47,566 bases of DNA from contig JAFUNA010000034.1 in assembly GCA_017473165.1 (NCBI GenBank), forward strand, positions 1 through 47,566. The letters run 5' to 3'. Made by a program: the position numbers and the translations under genes. The stretch comes from Clostridia bacterium (lineage in GTDB: Bacteria; Bacillota; Clostridia; Oscillospirales; Acutalibacteraceae). The notes beneath the pieces are model-generated. The model had not been told where the DNA came from. It worked only from the letters and a program-made list of their open reading frames with translations, and ran no database searches. Positions 41,476-47,566 of the stretch are shown here, one piece after another (within the stretch, counting starts at the first letter, position 1; the number at the start of each line of letters is the position of its first letter).

Positions 41476-42420
41476 ATGTCTTCTAAAAACATAATGACGG
41501 GAATAGTTGTTGCTTTGGCACTGGTTCTTGTTGTTGTTGTAATTCTGGTCAAAAGCAATGTTTTCCAAAAGGAAGAAACAACAACCGAAATGGAAACAAT
41601 TGTTGAAACCGAAATTGTTGTTGTCAGCGAAACGAATATGTGGGGCGATGTCGAATTCCTTACCATGGTAACGAAGTACCACAGACCCAAGTATTCTTCG
41701 CTTTATACATATCCTAAAACAACAACCACAACAACAGAGCCTTCAACCGAAGAAATAACAACGGAAATTCAGTATGTTGAGCAGTCCTCAATCGTTCATG
41801 TTACCGACGAAAACGGCAACAGACTTTTCGAGGAGGACGGAACTCCCATTACCGAAACCGTTATCTATACCGTTGACGCAAACAGTCTGACAACCACTAC
41901 TGCAACGGAATATATTCCCAAAACATCGGTTGTTGAGGTAACAAACGAGCTCGGTGAGCCCGTAAGCGGCATGACGGAAATCGTAACCCTTCCGCCGCCT
42001 TCAACGACGGTACCTTCAACAACCGCTCCCAACACCCGTTGGGACACAACCACCGCAACCGAAAAGGATGGAATAAACATCGACCTCGGAACACCCGAGC
42101 GTGACGATGCCCTTGCCGAAAAAATCATTGCTCAAATCAATGAGGACAGAGCGGCACAGAACCTTGCTCCGCTTACCCATGACACAAATCTCAAGGCATC
42201 CGCAAGAACAAACAGCATGGCTCTTGCCCTGCCTTCGGTTTACGGCGAAAGCAAGGTTAATGCGGACTATACCGCAACAACCAAATTCGGCGGTGAATCC
42301 CTTTATATGATGGTTGCCGATGCAACAAGAGCAAAGGCTCAAAGTGCCGATGTTACAAAAATCGGCGTGGGTGTTGTTGTTCATAACGGCAATTACTACA
42401 CAACGGTAATTTACGGCTAA
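41476..42420 (+). CDS. membrane-anchored CAP-domain protein with Thr-rich stalk
   Basis: This 314-aa protein has a membrane helix (residues 7-27), a long Thr/Glu/Pro-rich region (about 30-200, with runs of TTT), and a C-terminal CAP/SCP-like domain (ALAEKIIAQINEDRAAQNLAPLTHDTNLKASA to KIGVGVVVHNGNYYTTVIYG). That domain is shorter than usual, about 110 residues. CAP proteins of bacteria are extracellular and of varied, mostly unknown function. Its place between glgD and glgA, 16 bases after glgD and 40 before glgA, is unexpected because the other four gene products are cytoplasmic. Confidence 0.8.
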   Translation: MSSKNIMTGIVVALALVLVVVVILVKSNVFQKEETTTEMETIVETEIVVVSETNMWGDVEFLTMVTKYHRPKYSSLYTYPKTTTTTTEPSTEEITTEIQYVEQSSIVHVTDENGNRLFEEDGTPITETVIYTVDANSLTTTTATEYIPKTSVVEVTNELGEPVSGMTEIVTLPPPSTTVPSTTAPNTRWDTTTATEKDGINIDLGTPERDDALAEKIIAQINEDRAAQNLAPLTHDTNLKASARTNSMALALPSVYGESKVNADYTATTKFGGESLYMMVADATRAKAQSADVTKIGVGVVVHNGNYYTTVIYG

Positions 42421-42460
42421 AACCAAAATTTAAATAAAGTAAGCAGAAAGGAAAATGAAT

Positions 42461-43879
42461 ATGAAAGTTCTTTATGCTTCCAGCGAGGCTCTTCCCTTTG
42501 CCGCAAGCGGCGGACTTGCCGACGTTGCGGGCTCATTGCCTCAGGCTCTCAGAAACCGCAAGGTTGCCTGCAGAGTTGTTATGCCTCTTTACGGCTCAAT
42601 CAGCGATGAAATGCGTGCGAGCATGAAATTCATAACCAGCATTATGGTTCCCGTTTCATGGCGTCGTCAGTACTGCGGAATTTTTGAAGCCAAAGCAGGC
42701 GGAGTTGTTTATTATCTCATAGACAACGAATATTACTTCAAAAGAAACGGCTTTTACGGTCATTACGATGACGGCGAAAGATTTGCGTTCTTTTCAAGAG
42801 CCGTGCTTGAAATCCTGCCCTATATCGACTTCAAGCCCGACATAATCCATTGCAACGACTGGCAGACTGCCCTTGTTCCCGTTTATTATTCAACTCTCTA
42901 TGCAAACAGAGAGGGCTACACGGGAATCAAAACCGTTTTCACCATTCATAACATCCAGTATCAGGGCAAATACGGCAGAGATATTCTCGGCGACGTTTTC
43001 GGTCTAGGCGAGGAGCACGCATCCCTTCTTCATTTCGGCGACTGCGTTAACCTTATGAAGGGTGCAATCGAATGTGCAAACAAGGTAACAACCGTAAGCA
43101 ACACCTATGCGGTCGAAATTCTTGACCCATGGTTCAGCCACGGTCTTGACCCCATTCTCAAGGACAGAAGCTATAAATTAAGCGGTATTCTCAACGGCAT
43201 CGATGTCAAGAATTATGACCCCGAAACCGATAAGGATATCCCCTATAACTATAACGCAAAGGATTTTTCAAACAAGGCAAAGAACAAGGCTGCCCTTCAG
43301 GAAATCTTCGGTCTGCCCGTCAGAGATGAAGTGCCCGTAATGGGCATCGTATCCCGCCTTGTTTCTCACAAGGGTCTTGACCTCATCAAGCGTATCATGT
43401 GGGAGCTTCTCAACCTGACCGATATGCAGCTTGTTGTGCTCGGCTCGGGCGACTGGGAATATGAATCCTTCTTCAAGGAGCTTGCGGCGGCATTCCCCGA
43501 AAAGGTTGGTCTGCGTCTTGGTTTTATTCCCGATATGGCAAGAAAAATCTATGCGGGCAGCGATTTGTTCCTCATGCCCTCAAAGAGTGAGCCCTGCGGA
43601 CTTTCCCAGATGGTTGCTCTCCGCTACGGCTCAATTCCCATCGTCCGTGAAACAGGCGGACTTAAGGACACAATCACCGACAGCGGCGACGGCAAGGGCA
43701 ACGGCTTCACCTTCAAAACCTATGATGCCTACGATATGCTCGATGCAATCGGACGAGCACTTGCGGCATATGCCGACAGAGAAGGCTGGCAGAAGCTGGT
43801 TGAAAGAGCTCTTAAGTGCGACAACAGCTGGGGCAAATCCGCAAAAGAATATATCAAGCTTTACGAGTCTGTACTTTGA
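42461..43879 (+). CDS. glgA: glycogen synthase (ADP-glucose type, GT5)
   Basis: GlgA extends alpha-1,4-glucan chains from ADP-glucose. The 472-aa protein has the N-terminal ASGGLADVAGSLPQAL loop, HCNDWQTALVP, TIHNIQYQGKYG, LNGIDVKNYDP, VSRLVSHKGLDLI and the C-terminal donor-binding SKSEPCGLSQMVALRYGSIPIVRETGGL. The Lys of the usual K-T/V-G-G-L loop is Ala here, a variation I believe is shared by other clostridial GlgA. ATG 42461 is preferred on spacing from AAAGG; ATG 42455 is an alternative. Last gene of the operon. Confidence 0.95.
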   Translation: MKVLYASSEALPFAASGGLADVAGSLPQALRNRKVACRVVMPLYGSISDEMRASMKFITSIMVPVSWRRQYCGIFEAKAGGVVYYLIDNEYYFKRNGFYGHYDDGERFAFFSRAVLEILPYIDFKPDIIHCNDWQTALVPVYYSTLYANREGYTGIKTVFTIHNIQYQGKYGRDILGDVFGLGEEHASLLHFGDCVNLMKGAIECANKVTTVSNTYAVEILDPWFSHGLDPILKDRSYKLSGILNGIDVKNYDPETDKDIPYNYNAKDFSNKAKNKAALQEIFGLPVRDEVPVMGIVSRLVSHKGLDLIKRIMWELLNLTDMQLVVLGSGDWEYESFFKELAAAFPEKVGLRLGFIPDMARKIYAGSDLFLMPSKSEPCGLSQMVALRYGSIPIVRETGGLKDTITDSGDGKGNGFTFKTYDAYDMLDAIGRALAAYADREGWQKLVERALKCDNSWGKSAKEYIKLYESVL

Positions 43880-43887
43880 TAAAACAA

Positions 43888-43913
43888 AAACCACCCGTTT
43901 TTACGGGTGGTTT
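43888..43913. terminator. terminator of the glycogen operon
   Basis: AAACCACCCGT/ACGGGTGGTTT stem with a TTTT loop, T-rich on both sides, between convergent genes. Confidence 0.9.
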
Positions 43914-43925
43914 CTTGAATAACCT

Positions 43926-44576
43926 TTATCTTGCAAATTCAAGAGGCATCGGCGGAACATTTTCCGAAAGATGCTTCATTATATAGTTTTCCGCACATTC
44001 AACAAGGATTTTTACCGTTTCGGGTACGGGCTCATCGGCGGGACAGGGCTCTGCATTGATTGCGGGAAGAAGCGTGCTGTAGCAAGCCTGGTCGATACCC
44101 GCAAGGAAGGTTGTGTTGCAGCAGATTTCGCCGTCAACGCACGCTCTGCCTACCCAGTTTTTGGGAATGTTGCCCGCCATGGCGTGAATAAGCAGAATTT
44201 TATAGAATTCAATCGCAAGAGTGGTTTCAAGCGTTGAATTTTTCAGGCTTTCGTTTTCGCGGAGTCTGTTGACAATCGAAAAAGCCGCCTTGAGCATTGT
44301 TTTGCTTGAAGGCTTGAAATCGCTGTATTCATCAAAAATACCGGCATCCCAAATCTGAATATCGTTTCTGTTTTTTGACCTGCCGAGAAGGTAGTCTGTT
44401 GAAACGTTGTAAAAATCGGCAACCCGAAGAAGAAAGCTTTGACCGCATTCACGGATTCCTTTTTCATAGTGTGAAAGAAGAGCCTGCGAAATGCCGAGCT
44501 GTGCGGCGGCGTCTTTCTGGCTGAGCCCCTTTTCTTTACGGAGCTCACAAAGAATTATCGGAAAATTGCTGTCCAT
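43926..44576 (-). CDS. XRE-family transcriptional regulator
   Basis: This 216-aa protein has an N-terminal XRE helix-turn-helix (LRKEKGLSQKDAAAQLGISQALLSHYEKG, then VADFYNVSTDYLLGRSK; residues 8-65). The C-terminal part is helical with a conserved-looking segment (MLKAAFSIVNRL, EFYKILLIHAMAG, NYIMKHL). A ligand or partner domain is possible, but no family is recognised. It is transcribed towards the glycogen operon and divergently from the 44687 gene. Its target is unknown. Confidence 0.88.
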   Translation of the reverse strand: MDSNFPIILCELRKEKGLSQKDAAAQLGISQALLSHYEKGIRECGQSFLLRVADFYNVSTDYLLGRSKNRNDIQIWDAGIFDEYSDFKPSSKTMLKAAFSIVNRLRENESLKNSTLETTLAIEFYKILLIHAMAGNIPKNWVGRACVDGEICCNTTFLAGIDQACYSTLLPAINAEPCPADEPVPETVKILVECAENYIMKHLSENVPPMPLEFAR

Positions 44577-44686
44577 GGCAATCGATACTCCTTTTTGTAT
44601 ATTTAACAGGAATAATTATACATAAAGTAATAGCGCTTGTATATTGACAAATCAAACAAAAATTTAATCCGATTTTTGGAGGAAAA

Positions 44687-45319
44687 ATGAAATCCTATAC
44701 CATCCACTTCATAAGAAACGCTCTCACAGACGAAAATCTTGAGGGCAGATATATCGGTCACACCAATGTTGAAATCAGCGATGACGGAAAAAAACAGCTC
44801 GCAGCCATGAAAGAGGAGCTTATTTTTCCGCCTGTTGAAGCGGTTTTCACAAGTCCGCTCAAAAGATGCACACAGACCGCTGAAATTCTTTATCCCGAAA
44901 ACAAGGCTATCGTAATTGACGGCTTTATCGAATATAACTTCGGCGAATTTGAAAACAAAACCGCCGAGCAGCTTGAAAAATATGAGGAATTTCCCCGCTG
45001 GCTTGCTGGCGAGAGGGGAGTCAAGCCTCCCTACGGCGAAAGCAACGAGGAATTTGCAAAAAGAGTCTGCGAAACCTTTGAGAAGGTTGCGGAGGGTCTT
45101 ATGAAAACGGGCACAACAAACACCGCAATCATAACTCACGGCGGCGTTATTATGACAATTCTTGCCGCTTACGGCATTCCCGAATATCCCATGCACGAAT
45201 GGATAACCCCCAACGGCTGCGGATTTACGGTTAAGCTCAATCCTTCACTCTGGTCAAGAGCAAAGAAATTTGAGGTTTTCAGCGAATTCCCCTATGAAAG
45301 AGAAGAATTACCCGATTGA
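44687..45319 (+). CDS. histidine-phosphatase-fold protein lacking the nucleophile His
   Basis: This 210-aa protein of the phosphoglycerate-mutase-like superfamily keeps the second Arg (SPLKRCTQTAEIL), the acid (IEYNFGEFENKT) and the second His (IITHGGVIMTI). The RHG motif at the N-terminus reads RNA (IRNALT, Asn11), so the phospho-accepting His is absent. It may be an inactive or repurposed member. Ribosome site TTTGGAGGAAAA. It is probably co-transcribed with the GH35 gene, which starts 11 bases downstream. Confidence 0.87.
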   Translation: MKSYTIHFIRNALTDENLEGRYIGHTNVEISDDGKKQLAAMKEELIFPPVEAVFTSPLKRCTQTAEILYPENKAIVIDGFIEYNFGEFENKTAEQLEKYEEFPRWLAGERGVKPPYGESNEEFAKRVCETFEKVAEGLMKTGTTNTAIITHGGVIMTILAAYGIPEYPMHEWITPNGCGFTVKLNPSLWSRAKKFEVFSEFPYEREELPD

Positions 45320-45330
45320 GGAGAAATGAT

Positions 45331-47076
45331 ATGAATTTTACTATTGAAAAAGACAGCTTCAAATTAAACGGCGAGCCCTTCAGAGTTATTGCGGGTGCAA
45401 TTCATTATTTCCGTGTGCCCGCTGAATATTGGCGTGACAGGCTTTTGAAGCTCAAGGCTTGCGGCTTCAATACTGTTGAAACCTATGTTGCATGGAATAT
45501 GCATGAACCCAATGAGGGAGTTTTTGATTATTCCGATATGCTCGATATCGAAAAATTCCTTGATATCGCAAACGAGCTGGGACTTTACGCTATTGTAAGA
45601 CCCGGTCCCTATATCTGCTCCGAATGGGATTTCGGCGGACTTCCCTGGTGGCTTCTCAAAAACGATTCCATGGCACTGCGCTGCATGGACAAGGATTATC
45701 TTGCAGCCGTTGACCGCTTCTTTGACGATTTTATTCCCAGAATTTCAAAGCATCAGATAACCGAGGGCGGCAACGTTATTCTTGTTCAGGTTGAGAACGA
45801 ATACGGCAGCTACGGTGATGACAGCAAATATATCCGCTATCTTGCCGACGGAATGAAGAAAAGGGGAATCAATGTGCCCTTCTTTACCTCCGACGGTGCG
45901 GAATATCAGATGCTTACGGCAGGCACTCTGCCCGAAATCCACAAAACCGCAAACTTCGGCTCAAGAGCAAAGGAGCAGTTTGCACGTTTGAGAGAATATC
46001 AGCCCGACGGACCTCTTATGTGCACGGAATTCTGGAACGGCTGGTTTGACCATTGGACAGAAAACCATCACAGCCGTGACCCGCAGGATGCCGCAAACGC
46101 ACTTGACGAAATTCTTTCGCTTGGCGGAAGTGTTTCGGCATATATGTTCCATGGCGGCACAAACTTCGGTTACATGAACGGTGCAAACGATTACGATTTC
46201 TATGAGCCCACCGTTTCGAGCTACGACGACGATGCACCCGTTAATGAAAACGGTGCACTCACCGAGAAATATTTCAAGTTCAGAGAAGTTATTTCAAAAT
46301 ACGCCCCCATTCCCGAGGTTGAGCTTCCCGCACCCATCCCCACCAAGAATTACGGCGAAATCAAATTCACACATTCCGCAAAGCTTTTCGAGAATCTTGA
46401 CGTGCTTTCAACTCCCGTTGAGTCGGTTGTGCCACTCACCATGGAAAAGCTGGGTCAGGGCTACGGCTTTGTGCTTTATAAAACGCAGGTGAGAGGACCC
46501 CGTGAGGAGCAGAAAATCCGTTTGCAGGATGTTCACGACAGGGGATATATCTACCGTGACGGAAAGTTTGTCGGCATTCAGTACAGAAACGATAAAGAGC
46601 CCATGAACAGAATCAGCATCGACAAAGAGGGCAATGAGCTTGCGGTGCTTGTTGAAAACATGGGACGTGTCAACTACGGTGCAAAGCTTAAGGATGCAAA
46701 GGGTATAACACAGGGCATCGGCTTCGGCAATAACTTTGTTTATCATTGGAAAAACTATCCGCTGCCGCTTGACGATATTTCAAAGGTTGAGTTCAAGGAA
46801 GGCGTTGATGCCTTTGACGGCACACCCGTTTTCCTTAAAGCGGAAATCGAAATTGACGAATGCTGCGACACCTTCGTTAAGCTTCCCACATTTAAAAAAG
46901 GTATTATTATTGTAAATAACAGAGTTCTTTCAAGACATTGGGAGGTCGGACCTCAACGCTCCGCATATCTTCCCGCACCCTTCCTTAAAAAGGGCAAAAA
47001 TGAAATTGTTGTTCTTGAGCTTGAAGGCTACAAAACGCCTTCGGTTGTTCTTGACAGCGAACCCGATTTAGGCTAA
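45331..47076 (+). CDS. GH35 beta-galactosidase
   Basis: ATG 45331 follows TGAGGAGAAA. The 581-aa enzyme belongs to GH35, which removes terminal beta-galactose. The acid/base Glu is in LVQVENEYGSYG and the nucleophile Glu in MCTEFWNGWFDHW; other family motifs are AGAIHYFRVPAEYW, VETYVAWNMHEP, VRPGPYICSEWDFGGLPWWL and FMFHGGTNFG-like YMFHGGTNFG. C-terminal beta-sandwich domains (about 370-581) complete the usual length. No signal peptide is present, so it probably acts on imported oligosaccharides. Confidence 0.95.
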   Translation: MNFTIEKDSFKLNGEPFRVIAGAIHYFRVPAEYWRDRLLKLKACGFNTVETYVAWNMHEPNEGVFDYSDMLDIEKFLDIANELGLYAIVRPGPYICSEWDFGGLPWWLLKNDSMALRCMDKDYLAAVDRFFDDFIPRISKHQITEGGNVILVQVENEYGSYGDDSKYIRYLADGMKKRGINVPFFTSDGAEYQMLTAGTLPEIHKTANFGSRAKEQFARLREYQPDGPLMCTEFWNGWFDHWTENHHSRDPQDAANALDEILSLGGSVSAYMFHGGTNFGYMNGANDYDFYEPTVSSYDDDAPVNENGALTEKYFKFREVISKYAPIPEVELPAPIPTKNYGEIKFTHSAKLFENLDVLSTPVESVVPLTMEKLGQGYGFVLYKTQVRGPREEQKIRLQDVHDRGYIYRDGKFVGIQYRNDKEPMNRISIDKEGNELAVLVENMGRVNYGAKLKDAKGITQGIGFGNNFVYHWKNYPLPLDDISKVEFKEGVDAFDGTPVFLKAEIEIDECCDTFVKLPTFKKGIIIVNNRVLSRHWEVGPQRSAYLPAPFLKKGKNEIVVLELEGYKTPSVVLDSEPDLG

Positions 47077-47265
47077 AACAAAACCCTCGGAATTAATGAT
47101 GGGTGTTCGTAAAACAGTTAAACCCAAAATTTAACTATTTTACGGCATCTGTCAGACGGGGTTGGTAATCAACAACGAAAAATGAGTGATGCCAGGTTGA
47201 AAGACCGAGCATCACTCATTTTTTATCTTAACGCTTTTTCTTTTGATATTATGGAGGAACATATT
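47077..47265. other. 189-bp intergenic region with a strong hairpin at a mobile-element boundary
   Basis: A 12-bp perfect stem AATGAGTGATGC/GCATCACTCATT (47181-47192 with 47209-47220) followed by T-rich sequence is a rho-independent terminator. Sequence style changes here from the host-like GH35 gene to the more AT-rich tnpV region. No direct attachment-site repeat could be identified inside the window. Confidence 0.6.
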
Positions 47266-47566
47266 ATGCAGGAACTGAATTATATCCGTTGTGGTGATTA
47301 CTATATTCCCGATATTCGTTTGCCGGAGGAAAACAGACCTATTGGTCGATGGGGACGGATGCATAGGGACTATATCAAGGAACATCGCCCTATCCTTTTT
47401 AATGATTTGTGCCTTAACGGAAACTTGTGGACATATCTGGCTAATTTGAACGAACAGGCACAGAATCGTCTTGAATTTATTATTGAGCAAATGAAAGTGT
47501 CCGAGGGCGTAACGGAAGATATGAAACAGCACGACCAGATGGCGTGGGTAGGAGCTATGAATAGCA
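47266..47566 (+). CDS. tnpV: TnpV-type transposon-encoded protein, 3' end outside the window
   Basis: ATG 47266 follows ATGGAGGAAC. The 100 visible codons show the TnpV pattern: NYIRCGDYYIPDIRLPEEN, RWGRMHRDYIKEHRP, NLWTYLANLNEQAQNRLEFIIEQM, VTEDMKQHDQMAWVGAMN. TnpV proteins are small, uncharacterised proteins carried by integrative and conjugative elements of Firmicutes. Its presence suggests that an element extends beyond the window end. Confidence 0.85.
   Translation, partial: MQELNYIRCGDYYIPDIRLPEENRPIGRWGRMHRDYIKEHRPILFNDLCLNGNLWTYLANLNEQAQNRLEFIIEQMKVSEGVTEDMKQHDQMAWVGAMNS

Noticed and set aside
41700-42060. ACAACA-type repeats in the CAP-domain gene
   Set aside because: They encode the Thr-rich stalk and are explained by amino-acid composition.

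Overview
The window reads like a chromosome fragment of an anaerobic gut clostridium, most likely Oscillospiraceae/Ruminococcaceae. Supporting evidence is a glycogen operon carrying the GlgC plus non-catalytic GlgD pair, a biotin-dependent Na+-pumping decarboxylase, PASTA-type signalling, many glycoside hydrolases, strong AAGGAGG ribosome sites and clostridial-type palindromic interspersed repeats. The family assignment is an inference from gene content; no rRNA, tRNA or CRISPR array was seen. Positions 1-5640 and the last ~450 bases are visibly more AT-rich, use different codons, and look accessory.

Layout. (1) 1-5640: a 5'-less open frame, three copies of a 35-bp repeat, two tandem ECF sigma/anti-sigma cassettes, a D-Ala-D-Ala carboxypeptidase lipoprotein and a small DUF6061-like gene. 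(2) 5.9-13.2 kb: a GH28-like beta-helix protein, palindromic repeats, a decayed beta-helix glycosidase pseudogene, rarA, a GH71/99-like protein and an alkaline-phosphatase-superfamily protein. (3) 13.2-19.1 kb, minus strand: glyS followed by the four decarboxylase subunits (carboxyltransferase, gamma, biotin carrier, beta), then a zinc-ribbon membrane protein and a 56-aa protein that borrows the signature motif of the beta subunit. (4) 19.2-24.2 kb, minus strand: an XRE-TM-lipase fusion with an array of four membrane proteins, and mgtE with a structured leader. (5) 24.4-31.1 kb, plus strand: nine tightly coupled phage head genes (terS, terL, portal, protease, decoration, capsid, connectors) with no integrase, tail, lysis or replication genes. 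(6) 31.1-35.2 kb, minus strand: FliB-like protein, GH92 and a ChbG/YdjC deacetylase. (7) 35.2-37.1 kb: a PASTA pseudokinase. (8) 37.1-43.9 kb, plus strand: glgB-glgC-glgD-(CAP-domain protein)-glgA. (9) 43.9 kb to the end: an XRE regulator, a histidine-phosphatase-fold protein without its nucleophile, GH35 beta-galactosidase, and the start of a tnpV gene that marks the edge of a mobile element.

How they fit together. The glycosidases point to host- or plant-glycan foraging, the glg genes to carbon storage, and the Na+ decarboxylase to energy conservation from carboxylic acids. The best candidates for something undescribed are the isolated tailless capsid module with intact terminase active sites, the membrane-tethered HTH-lipase with its small membrane partners, and three proteins that keep a family fold or motif without the expected catalytic context (pseudokinase, RNA-motif histidine phosphatase, mini decarboxylase-beta protein).
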